Positions 16,601 through 26,929 of a stretch of DNA of 64,000 bases are shown here, in pieces (positions within the stretch are counted from its first letter, which is position 1; every line of letters begins with the position of its first letter). The translations under genes and the position numbers were made by a program. The notes under the pieces were generated by a model that did no database searches, was not told the DNA's origin, and saw nothing but the letters and a program-made list of their open reading frames with translations. Origin of the DNA: Solicoccozyma terricola (lineage: Eukaryota > Basidiomycota > Tremellomycetes > Filobasidiales > Piskurozymaceae); NCBI GenBank assembly GCA_001600875.1, contig BCLD01000007.1, positions 770,238 through 834,237 on the forward strand, in the 5' to 3' direction.

Positions 16601-18905
16601 CGATGCTTCGGGCGTTCATCAAAGGCCCATCTGCGCAGGCTCTAGCTTTGAGTGGGTGGATGAAAGTTGTCAATCAAGCTTGAAAATGGCTGATACGGTC
16701 TATGCAGTCAACAACTTGAAGAAGATATGCAACTCGCCGACGGTAGGTCACACATCGTCACCTTGTTAGAGCGTAGACTGACTTGTAAACATTTACGGTG
16801 CCTGCTATTAGCTGTTGAAAAGCAAAGAGGCAAGTCTGAACCTTCGTTTGTAAGATCGATAGGTGTCATTGAACTTTGGAATGTTTTACAGGGATCAATT
16901 CCTGAAGTCGATTCCAACATGGAAAGAGCTATCAACCTGTTGCCTCCAGGGGCCAAGGCCTCGGATGTGGCTCTGAGTGGTAAGCAGCGACCGCTTCCAG
17001 CTCAATCCATGAATCTCATTGCTACGCGGATTACAGGCAAACTCAAGGCCTTGGATGACCTTCTTGACGTAATCTACACACGCACAGACGAGAAAGTCGT
17101 CCTCGTGAGCTCGTATACCGCCACCTTGGACGTCTTGGCAGCATTGTGTAAGCTCAGGAGGTATAACAACCTTCGATTGGATGGCAATGTCGCCCAAAAG
17201 AATCGTCAGGTATGTTTGATGAGTAGTGGCGGTGTGGATGATGTGCTAATTATTCGGGTGATTTTTACAGGATCTCGTCGACTCCTTCAATAGGGGACGT
17301 CAACATGAATCTTTCGTCTTTCTCCTGAGTGCCAAGGCAGGTGGCGTGGGATTGAATCTCATTGGGTGAGTGGGTGGATTGAGTTGAGGTGACCGCAGAG
17401 ACTGACGTTGGGTGTCACAGAGCCTCACGACTCGTGCTGTTCGATAGCGACTGGTGAGTCGTGATCGAAAAGGCGGAAGGGTGTACTCGCTGAATGCTCA
17501 ATGCCTTTGTAGGAATCCGAGTACCGATCTCCAAGCTATGGCTCGAATTCATAGGTTCGTTTTCATGTTACATGGCGGCAATCGAACTGTACGTTGACAC
17601 TGGGCTCGCGTCTCCCACAGAGACGGGCAGAAGAAGACTGTTCACATCTATCGCTTTCTTACGACTGGGTATGTTTCACTGGAGCGCATGGCAGGGACCT
17701 GTTGGCTCAATTGCTCCCCGTCTTTACAGCACCATCGACGAGAAGATCTTTCAAGTGAGTGCATCTTCGTTCAACGGCTTTTGACGTAGCACTTATGGCG
17801 GACTCCATCGCAGAGGCAAATCACCAAGATGGGACTGTCCGACCAGCTGATGGACCAAGGGCAGTCTTCGAAGGCGGACTCTGATTGTGAGCCAAGCGAG
17901 AACTTTTTTTGTACAACCTGGCGTTGATCACCGTGGCCCCCACCTAGCATTCACCGCAGAAGAACTACGAGACCTGTTCACTGTGCAGCTGCGTACGAAT
18001 GGTTCTCAGACGCGTGGGTCGACGGTGAAGCGCTTCGAAGAAGTTGCAGCTTACAACGTCTTTATTCAGATGACTTGCTCGACTGCGATTGCCAGTTGAA
18101 GAAGACGGTGCACGCTCAAAGGGAAGACGAAGACGAGTTCCCAGAGGGTGTGGAGATGCCTGCTGCACAAAAGCAGGGTGACAGTGACGATGATGACTCG
18201 GAGGCGGATGCTCCCAAGTTTGTTGCGGCTAGCCAATACAGCGGGAAACCCGTGAGTGATGGTGTATCTTCAGGGCGTTGTCTGCGCGACCTCACCGATG
18301 TGGTCTCCCCGCAGTCCAAGCGAAAGGTCAAGAAGGTGAATCAAGGTCATGCAGTGTGCAGACGAGGTGGTGTTGACAACTCTCCTCCGTTCCCGCAGGC
18401 CGTAGCCGACAAGCAAGCCAAGCTCGCCGCATTGCACAAATGGAAACACATCGACGCTACCACGGCGGATGCGGCCGACGTGGTCCAAGATGAGATGCTC
18501 GCCGCGCTGTTAAAGGATTGCATGACACAAGAACGCTCGGATGACGCCTCCTCGAGCCAATCTGTCGGCAGCATGAAGAGGGCCGCCGAGCCAATCGAAA
18601 CCAGCGATGAAGGTGTGCCGGACTCGGCTGATGACGAGGATGACGCCGAGTCAAGCCAAATGGATTTGCCTGGACTTGACAACACGAATGTTCGATTGGA
18701 TATCATTTCTGCTAGCCGTGAGAGTTCTGTTTATGCGGAGGATGCTGCGCAGGCCCCACAGCCTGATGTGGCGGTGACCGGGATTCTTCCTGCCAACAAG
18801 CACGATCTCAAGCAACTCGCGAGCTCGGGACAAGCCGGCAGAATTCTCTACATCTTTGAAAAAATCTCGGGCGTTCAAATCGATTTAGCAAAGGAGGATG
18901 ATTGA
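13628..18905 (+). CDS. RDH54: Swi2/Snf2 recombination translocase, RDH54/TID1 (RAD54B)
   Basis: Thirty-four exons (13628-14019, 14086-14102, 14170-14174, 14247-14250, 14312-14384, 14441-14510, 14582-14613, 14680-14967, 15031-15109, 15188-15305, 15371-15407, 15469-15537, 15593-15656, 15732-15776, 15837-15850, 15919-16043, 16099-16148, 16214-16348, 16401-16473, 16532-16651, 16708-16742, 16812-16829, 16892-16979, 17037-17209, 17271-17365, 17421-17453, 17513-17554, 17621-17668, 17730-17754, 17814-17886, 17948-17992, 18070-18251, 18315-18335, 18399-18905) total 1064 residues. The [12 protein letters not shown] motif separates RAD54B/Rdh54 from Rad54. ATPase motifs follow: DEMG-LGKT near 340, DEGHRLK near 450, [19 protein letters not shown] and ARIHRDGQKK near 765, then HDLLDCDC and a basic PSKRKVKK patch. 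Rdh54 is an ATP-driven dsDNA translocase acting with Rad51/Dmc1. Exons 3 and 4 are only 5 and 4 nt. The intron at 16830-16891 is GC-AG. Confidence 0.94.
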
Positions 18906-19025
18906 GATGGGATGGTGAACGATCAATCACGAGTCTGATGACGAAATTGTTAGAGCATGTAGTTACAATATTATTCAATCCGGCATTACGATCGTAAAGG
19001 GTCGTGGATATCGTTTCATAATCCA

Positions 19026-21090
19026 TCAACGCTGTCGAAGGGCACTTCGAGGAATTGCAGCAATCTCTCGTCTTCGAGCAGCCGTTCTCTCCGCCTGATG
19101 CGTGAGGTCATCTCGCTGTGTTTGTGTGAGTTCATGGTCTGCACGATCGCGTGTGCGGTGCGACTGGAGCACACGTCCGTGATCGACGTTCTTTTCGCGG
19201 TCCTTGAGAGCTCCCGGTGGCATGATTTCCTTGCCACTAACTTGGAGTGCGCTGTTGGAGGGTGAAGGGCTACCGATTAGTTATCGGACGCCCGGCAATC
19301 AGCTCCCCATGGCTCACCCTGCTATACTCCCACCAACCCAACCCATCAATCCAGCCGACCAAACTGGAGCTGAACCAGCTACGCCGTCCTCTCCAACGGA
19401 ATCGGGGTCCACATCGTTGAGGATTGCAAAACGGTCACGAAGACCTCGGAGTGCGGAAAAACGGTTAGCTAATTTGATTTTTGCCAGGTGTACCTCTGAT
19501 CGTCGGGCTTGCAGAGTAGCCGGTGTTGCGGCCGAGGCGAGGGCGGCGGCATTTAGTGTTTCAGTGGCAGGATGGCCCGGCGATGGAAGGGTAACATGAT
19601 CCTTGAGAGCGACGGACAGCTCGAGTCGTAGTCTAGGGATGAAGCCTTGTAGCATACCCCCACCACCAACGACCAAGATAGAGGCTGCCATCTCGGAGCG
19701 CAAATCGATGGGTATCTGAGAACTTGCCACAATCAATACCCCCATGTATTTGCTAACTTGGGCCGCCGAACAAAACGACTCACTTTCAACAACGACTCCA
19801 AAACGACTTCCACTACAGAACTCTGATCCTCATCCCCCCTTTCAAAGAAGATTTCTGCAGATCTCGCTCGGATCCATCCTGGGATCTTCAGCGTACCCAC
19901 GGATGCATGAGCTCCGTCATGATGCGGGGTTCTAAACGTAGCGTCTGGTACGGTAGTGGTTTTGCTGTATTTACAGTATAGTCCCTTTGCGATGATCGAT
20001 TCTTCTTCCGTCATGGTGTAAGAGTGAACTAGGAGACCTTGGTCATCAACTTGATTGTCTATCTCAGGGTCGGTTGTAATCGGTGGTGCCACGAAACAAC
20101 CTCGAATTCGAATATCCTCGAGGACGTTACGGGTGAGTATGAATGGTGGAACAGGACCGAACCCTTCCCCCGTCACAGATTCACCCTCGTCTCTCACATC
20201 CGCTCTGCCACTCGTGACACCCATCGATGGAGGTTTATACTGCCCATATCCAAGAATCAAAATCCTCAACTGACGGAGAAAGGAACGACCTGCGATAGGT
20301 GAGACTTGGAGACAAGGGTGCTCCAGGAGACGTGACGCAACGACCTGGGTGGGGTTATCACGATAATGATCAGTTGAGACCCATGCCCGACTCCAATGTC
20401 TCCGTGGGGACGCGCGCACTCACCGGAAGAACGGTGGTTTCTAAATGGCCTATATCAACGACTAGAGCACTCGTTCGTCCTACTGCAAGTGGCGCTATCA
20501 TATGCACAGGTAGGAACGATACAGAAGGGACCTGAGCGACGCATGTATCAGAGTTCAAGAACGTAGCTGCTGATGGGAGGGAAAACACTCACTTCTAGAG
20601 TTTGTATGAGGATATCGGTTATTATCTCTTTGATGGGTCGGGGGAGCATTACGTTTTCGATTATAATGACTTTTCGTTTATGTGGTTCAGCGAGGAGGTG
20701 TCTGTGAGAGGCGTGGTATGAGGCGTGGTTGGATGGTTATTCTCGCGTTCTTTCGACTCACTTGATGAACGCATCCTTGAACGCTCTCAACACCCTCGCT
20801 CGAATCAAATTCCACATCTCCTTTTCATCCTCATCCCATTCTTCGACATCTTCCTCTACCTGAGACGGTATAAACGTATTCCTCCCCTTCATCTCCTCCA
20901 CCATCTTACTCAGATCCAAATCCCACATCTCATCATCGGAGACATTACACGGCCAGAACACCTTGCGCGGCTCTGATTCGCCTGAGAATCCGATTTTCCA
21001 TATACGAGAACCGGGATCGATAACTACACGGTCTTCGAAGCCGTACAGAGAGTGCTTTTTGTAGTTCTGTGCGTGGGAATAGGTGGACAT
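19026..21090 (-). CDS. ARP10: Actin-related protein ARP10/ARP11, dynactin pointed-end subunit
   Basis: Six exons on the minus strand (20762-21090, 20593-20701, 20424-20531, 19784-20344, 19318-19715, 19026-19251) join in frame to 576 residues. Actin-fold signatures are the first phosphate loop region (VVIDPGSRIWKIGFSGE), the second nucleotide loop (ALVVDIGHLETTVLP) and the adenosine motif (ASILVVGGGGMLQGFIPRL). The FSGESEPRK form and the long insertions fit Arp10 rather than actin or Arp1. In dynactin, Arp10/Arp11 caps the pointed end of the Arp1 filament and so supports dynein transport and nuclear migration. The C-terminal 60 residues are charged and helical. An in-frame 36-nt stretch (about 20,270-20,305) might be an extra intron. 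It is convergent with RDH54, 120 bp away. Confidence 0.85.
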
Positions 21091-21395
21091 GGTCAGGTCG
21101 TGCGCGCGCCGCGCGATACGGGGATTGTGGGACTTGCCGTTACGTATGCAGGACTGGCAGCTAGGGAAGATTTGGGGATATCGGTATCTGCTGTATCTGG
21201 TGCTCGTCTGGTTGGAGTGAGTTGTGCAGCCCGGGTGGTTGTCAACGCAGACATGGCATCGTTGGAACGATATCACGGTACTGAACACGAGCGATTGGGA
21301 TACTGGTGACAGTCGCGTCAGAGGGAGGGACACGGACATGGCATCGCGGACATGGACATGGACACGGACATTTCTGACCAGCCATGAGTCTCTCG

Positions 21396-24049
21396 CTACT
21401 GGCCACGCGCGAGCTCATACAAATATGTACCCAACAACTTGGTCCCCTGCAGAGTATCCTCAGTATCAGCCTCATACGCAGGCAGTGCACAATGCACCGT
21501 ATCACTCACTCGGATGTAGTTGTCCTTGTCTAGCTTCTCGTTGGTGCTGTATAGGATGCAATGTAACGTCAGTCGAACCCGGTCGGGGTCAGGTTGTAGG
21601 GCTATGGCTCACGAATGAGCTCCTGTAGAACATTGACGGGTCAGCGCCAACTCGCATAACATCAAATCGTGAAACTTACCATCATCACTACGACCCATTG
21701 GCAACAACAATACATTCACATCGAGCACGTTTGCAAAGGACAGCGTGACAGGGATAGATCCTGTACGGGAAACATTCACGTCTCAGCCGTTTTCTGCCAG
21801 GTAGCGCCTTTTTCCCCGTCCTCCCTTACCTCCTTCCCGCGTGTAATCCGGTGCGACACCGTAGACCGATTCCGTGGCCTTGTGTGCCGCTCGATAAGAG
21901 TAGTGCTAGACGTTAAACGCGTTGAGTTTCGTCGATCTGGATGACACTTGACATATCGACGACGGCTCACATTCGGATCGGCGACCCATGGTTCTCCACC
22001 ATGTACCATCTCACACTTCATCTTATTCTTCGTGCCTAATTTCTTAAACTCGGCATCGAGGTAATCGATCACGAGTTTGGAGACTTTGTCGGTGGTCATG
22101 TCGGGTACGATACGGATGGAGAATTTCCCATGGACAGAGGCTGGGATGGGGGGGGGGGGGGGGGGGGCCGGGGGGGGGGGGGGGGGGGGGTGGGGGGGGG
22201 GGGGGGGGGGGCCTGGGGGGGGGGGGGGGGGGNNNNNNNNNNNNNNNNNNNNNNNNNNNNNNNNNNNNNNNNNNNNNNNNNNNNNNNNNNNNNNNNNNNN
22301 NNNNNNNNNNNNNNNNNNNNNNNNNNNNNNNNNNNNNNNNNNNNNNNNNNNNNNNNNNNNNNNNNNNNNNNNNNNNNNNNNNNNNNNNNNNNNNNNNNNN
22401 NNNNNNNNNNNNNNNNNNNNNNNNNNNNNNNNNNNNNNNNNNNNNNNNNNNNNNNNNNNNNNNNNNNNNNNNNNNNNNNNNNNNNNNNNNNNNNNNNNNN
22501 NNNNNNNNNNNNNNNNNNNNNNNNNNNNNNNNNNNNNNNNNNNNNNNNNNNNNNNNNNNNNNNNNNNNNNNGGGGGGATTGGCAGGGCGGCGCCGTGGTT
22601 CTGGCCACTCACGCATTCGTCCCATGAGCTGTTGGCAGATGCATCGATATGAGCACACGTCCACCATCACAACCCCCAATCACTCACCGTCTCCACCTTG
22701 TCCTCCGACAGAGTAATCTTGGCACCAACGGCATCCTCAATGTCCTGTCACCGTTTGCAAATCAGCGACCGCAAAGCCCCCTCTCAGACGTTCACACGAC
22801 CCTCACCTGAATACCGAAATTAATCACCTCGTACCTCTTCCTCTCTTCGTCAGTGAGTGGAGCTACCAAATCGCTCAGCCCGGGTATCAAGATTTTTCCC
22901 TCAGGAGTGACGAGTTTCGACACTGTGTAGGAGAGTTCAGATTAGCGGTCCTATCCGCCCACGACTCCACGTACTCAACAAGATCAAATCAGTCATAGGC
23001 TCATGAACCGTCGCTCCGAATACCCCAGAGTGCAGATCTCGACCTGGACCAGAGACAGAGATTCGGAAGTAATTAACGCCTCGAAGACCCCAGGTGACGC
23101 ATGGTTGGGTAGTGTTGAGCCCTGTAGGCGGGGGGGACAAAGGTCAGCTGCGTAAGGGGTTTGTAAGTGGCAACGACTTGCAGTAGTTGTCTGTTCAAGG
23201 CGAGGCGTTAGTGGCTGTTGCCAAATACTGGCCTCCCCTACCCGCTTACCTGAAATGCAAACACAATCGACACCCTTGAACCATCCATCCTTCTCTCTTT
23301 CAATCAGGTCATCCAATCCCTCCGACCCGGACTCCTCCATACCCTCGAGACAGAAAACCAAGTTGACCGGTACTTTACCGCCGCTTCCTTTGATGGCCTC
23401 CAGGACGTTGATCCATCCGAGTACAGGTCCCTTGTCGTCTGAACTACCACGACCATACATCTTCAAGTTACCAGCTGGTTTGTTTTCCGGGTCCGGCTTG
23501 ATCGTCAGTATAAATGGGTCGGAATCCCATCCGTCGGAAAGGGAGGCAGGTTGAACGTCGTAGTGTCCGTAGATGAGAACGGTTTTCTAAACGGGAACAT
23601 TGGGATGTCGAATTAGCAGTCTGGGCCATTTACCGTGGACCACCACCTCACTTTGGTCGGATCGTTGCCCAATTTGCCCAACAAGGCAGGAGGCAAATCA
23701 ATCTCCTTGCCCTCATCAGTCGTCTGCTTTCCCAACGGTCTCTGCTCGACCGTCACACCGAGGGCTTCGAGTTCCTTTGTGAGGAAATCAGCCATTCGGA
23801 AGAGATCTGGTCGGTGCCTGTGGTGAAAGACGTTATTGGGTGGAGTTCGGATATGACTCGCAACTCACTCTGGCTCTGCGGAGATACTGCATGGCAAACC
23901 GATCCATCAGCCGTTGAAATCGAACGGCCGCCCTGGGAATGTACTCACGAAGGGATGGCAACGGCCTTGGCCAGTCGCTCGATGTACTGCTCTTCATGCG
24001 AGTCGATGTACTTGAGGAATTCGGATGGAGCGGCTGTGGAGGTGGTCAT
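21396..24049 (-). CDS. DUG1: M20 metallopeptidase, Cys-Gly dipeptidase (DUG1/CNDP type), one exon lost in a gap
   Basis: Minus-strand exons seen: 23949-24049, 23869-23886, 23652-23817, 23250-23586, 23182-23190, 22975-23121, 22807-22922, 22688-22744, 22613-22628, [gap], 21971-22140, 21905 to 21830, 21760 to 21680, 21622 to 21613, 21546 to 21510 and 21446 to 21396. Metal ligands and catalytic residues are visible in GHYDVQPA (near 103), SSDDKGP and [11 protein letters not shown] (near 176), with RDLHSGVFG and [11 protein letters not shown] further on. Family members are cytosolic and cut Cys-Gly or carnosine-like dipeptides; in yeast Dug1 works in glutathione turnover. The exon joining LMGRMR to the SVHGKFSIR strand (roughly 25 residues) falls in the N gap. 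Exons of 9 and 10 nt occur, and the intron after the 9-nt exon is GC-AG. Confidence 0.9.
22148..22571. other. Poly-G tract and assembly gap inside DUG1
   Basis: About 85 bp of nearly pure G (22,148-22,232, with a few C or T) leads into 339 Ns (22,233-22,571), and a short G run follows. The G tract abuts a believable splice acceptor of DUG1 (read on the minus strand, cccatcccag). One coding exon is therefore missing from the assembly. The G run looks like a sequencing artefact, although a true C-rich intron cannot be ruled out. Confidence 0.85.
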
Positions 24050-24447
24050 GGTGGTCACGGTGTGTGTGGATGAGGAGTTGAGGAGTTTGCGAGAAGGGGG
24101 GATTCACAAGTTCAAAAGGGAGGGGGTTGGGAACCAGGCGGAGTTGACCGGGAAATGGGATCACGTGAGATACGCGAATCCGCATGGTGGTATTCACCAA
24201 TCCATGAAGGTCACATGCTCACTACGCGGCCTCGGATTGAGTGGGTGAGACTGGAGTTCTGCCATACGACATTCTTGGCGAAGAGAAAGCGAACATACGA
24301 GGGAAAGCTAGTCATACCTTGTCTTTGTATTGTTGAGAGGCATGGACTGGGAATGGATCTCTCTCTCACCCACCATGATGATGTTGAAGAGAAAAGAGCC
24401 CAGCTGGTGCAAAGCTACTCAGAGATGGCAGAGAGATGGCCCATGTG

Positions 24448-24484
24448 TGTCACGGGAATTCCTCGTCGTCGTTAGATCGTTACA
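24448..24484 (+). mobile_element. 37-bp remnant of family-X LTR with TSD ATGTG
   Basis: The sequence starts with the 17-bp left end of family X (TGTCACGGGAATTCCTC) and continues directly into the right end (GTCGTTAGATCGTTACA). It is flanked by ATGTG at 24,443-24,447 and 24,485-24,489. About 800 bp found in other X copies are absent. This is a solo LTR reduced to its termini, 400 bp upstream of DUG1. Confidence 0.8.
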
Positions 24485-24726
24485 ATGTGGCCAAAAACAC
24501 CGAAGTGAAGAGTGCTGATATACATCACATTGGAAGGCATCCCTCCGCTCCAGAAAGGGCCTTGAGGTTGTGTGGCAAACGAAGAACAGCTGTGTTGCGC
24601 TATCCTGTTGATAGAAGTTACGCCAGCCAGATGGTGAATTCCCTTCTGCCTATAGCTGTTTGGCAACAGACAACATCGCGCTTCTCTTCGTTGTGATCAC
24701 CTCCCGTCTCTCCTTTCTTTACTGTT

Positions 24727-25126
24727 TGTTACCACCCTACCTTGACGGGAGTGGTGTTAAACACAGGTGTGCAAGCCTCAGGAAGTGTTCGAAAGGAATG
24801 CGGAATATGGTGATGCCGATGGGGCTTAGTCCAGTTGCCAACTCACTGAGTTGCAGCAAGGAATGACTTGACCAAGGTGAAGGTAGGTTGGATGAGAGCT
24901 CAGTGGAACTAGAAGGTGAGATTGATTGGCTAGTAACGAATGATATCTTTTGGTGAAGAGAAAAGGAAAGGTAGAAAGGGGCAAGCTAGTTCTTCTGCTT
25001 TATATGTGTACTCTGAGAAAGGTGTTGAGTCATCGACGTTGTGCTAAGTTGTGCAAGTTGTACCTGGTGTACCTGGTGTACCTGTTGGACACTGTGTTGC
25101 ACTACTGCATTGGCAGGATCGTATCA
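24727..25126 (-). mobile_element. Solo LTR, family T, TSD CTGTT
   Basis: The element begins TGTTACC and ends GGATCGTATCA, with CTGTT on both sides (24,722-24,726 and 25,127-25,131). Its body matches the reverse complement of the copy at 61,903-62,417 over long stretches, including the gttgcagcaaggaatgactt segment. It carries a short tandem repeat (gtacctggt, three copies near 25,060). No internal retrotransposon domain is present. Confidence 0.8.
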
Positions 25127-25131
25127 CTGTT

Positions 25132-25498
25132 ACTCACCTTGGAATAGAGTCAGTTCCAAGGAGTATATCAATCTCTTAACCTTTTGTAGATACACTACCA
25201 TAGTCACAGGACTAGCTGTCCTCGCCACCTACTAACTCGGATCCATTTCAACCATGTGCTACAAGGTACGGCAGCAAGGCAAGTCTGAAATGAAGTAATC
25301 GTCTCAGGCGCATGTCTAAACAGCCCTCTTGGAATACACGCCACAGAAATATGACAGTGTGTTGCAGAATTTGCTGAAATTGGAAATTAGCCGGGAAAGA
25401 ACGGGGAACGACACAACAGGCAACACCTGCAGGCTCTGCCAGCATGAAGCAAGTGGTGTATTGATTTCAATCCCTAATGGGAAATTCCGAAGATCACG
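25132..25498. other. Gene-free spacer
   Basis: This stretch between the T LTR and the tRNA relic shows no supported gene. The open frame at 25,329-25,619 has no motif and overlaps the relic. Confidence 0.4.
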
Positions 25499-25557
25499 AG
25501 TGCGTACGGGAAATGGTCAACCCGTCACCATTCTAAATCAATGTCATTTAATTGCGG
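25499..25557 (+). pseudogene. Truncated tRNA-Arg relic
   Basis: This stretch repeats the D-arm, anticodon-arm and intron portion of the tRNA 192 bp downstream (shared aatggt-aacccgtcacc, ttctaaat, atgtcattt and ttgcg blocks with scattered changes). The T arm with its TTCGAAT B-box and the 3' acceptor strand are missing, so it should not be transcribed by Pol III. Confidence 0.65.
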
Positions 25558-25690
25558 AAATGGGAGGGAGTTGGGAGGAGTTGATCGTGAGTTGGGATCG
25601 CGTGGGGGACAACGGCTAAGTTGTTTGGTTGGTGGCGCATTCTTTTTATCATTTCTCATAGTGAAGCAAGGGAAAATCTAAAATGCTGAC

Positions 25691-25784
25691 GGCTGCGTAG
25701 GGCAATGGTTAACCCGTCACCCTTCTAAATAGTGTCATTTACTTGCGAGGTGAAGATCTGCGGGTTCGAATCCCGCCGTGGCTT
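25691..25784 (+). tRNA. tRNA-Arg(UCU) with an intron of about 20 nt
   Basis: The sequence folds as a cloverleaf. The acceptor strands GGCTGCG and CGTGGCT pair with three wobble pairs. The D arm is GGGC/CCCG-like around AATGGTTAA. The anticodon arm TCACC/GGTGA encloses CTTCTAA with anticodon TCT, and the T arm GCGGG-TTCGAAT-CCCGC is perfect. The intron lies after the base 3' of the anticodon, the standard nuclear position. A T5 run at about 25,791 is a Pol III terminator. Wobble-rich acceptor pairing lowers certainty a little. Confidence 0.78.
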
Positions 25785-26929
25785 TAATTATTTTTGCTTT
25801 TTGCGCATGCTGGGAACGTCCCAGAAGCTTCCTGGAGTGTTTAGAAATGATTTCTATCACCCAGAATTTTTTCCTCGAGATTTGCAGATATAACTTCGGT
25901 GAATCGGCGGATATCATTCCTGCGCCTGTCTTACAGACAGTCTCACATTCCCTCGGCGCCACGGAGAAAGACGTGGATATATAAATGTAGGTCTAGGGAA
26001 TCATGCAGTGTGCTCCGGAAGGGTCTTGTTGACCTGTGGAGGAGGCAGTATGGTGTTTGGCCCGACGAGGGATATGATCATACACCTCATTCTGGCAATA
26101 TCCGAGAAACCACACACGTGCCAGGCACTTGCAAATTGCTCCCGCGAAACGCGTCCCTAGTCGAATTTCCCCATTTGTAGCCTCGAGCAATATTATCAAG
26201 GACTTGGAGTTGGACTTAGTATGACAATAACATACCAAGTGAAGACCTCTTCTCGAAGCCGATAGCGGTAGCTGCTATTGGTGGGACCTATTCTCCTCCT
26301 TGCTGTAGCCACTATCTCCTACGATGTTCATTGTCTGATAGCTTCTTCAGAGCTACTGGGGTAGGCACTGACCTCTCGGGCGAAGAAGCAGTCTTGACAA
26401 TACACCAGCCGGAATCGAAACCCATCTCTATTCTGATATCTTCATGCACCTGTGTGATGACATTTGCTGCGATAGACTATGACATGTTCTGGTTTCACAA
26501 TCCTGTTACAGTACAGCCGTGCTGACATCCTCCATCTCTTCAGCCTCATCTGCCAGCAGTGACACCGACTGTCGTTGTATAGGAGATGGTGATCCAGCGC
26601 ACGTTTGGATCCTCGTGAATCCTCATGGTATCTACCTACCTCAAGAGGCTCAACCATCCGTCCTCTCAGGAAATCCTCTTCTCACCACTGCCAACGACTC
26701 CATAACGACACCGTGAAACTCACCTTCTATATAACGTTGCAGCTGGAAGCACCGGGTATGTCTACTAGATACATAGGACCCCGCACAGCCACTGACCTGC
26801 TTTTGTGCCTGGCCCGCTCTCGAACCTATGATGGATACCTTGCCACCGTATCACTCGTGGCTCAAATCCCTCGAAATCACTTCAGTGAATTCGAACATCA
26901 GACATCAACGACGACGTTTCAACATCCGT
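25785..26929. other. Intergenic, upstream of the unrecognised gene at 26,930
   Basis: I find no supported gene. A TATATAA motif at 26,728-26,734 is 196 bp before the start codon at 26,930 and could be the TATA element of that gene. Confidence 0.4.

Noticed and set aside
13628..18905. RAD54 rather than RDH54
   Set aside because: The [12 protein letters not shown] segment and the HDLLDCDC tail are typical of the RAD54B/Rdh54 branch, so I chose that name.
22077..22679. Poly-Gly or poly-Pro proteins
   Set aside because: They are translations of the poly-G tract and Ns.
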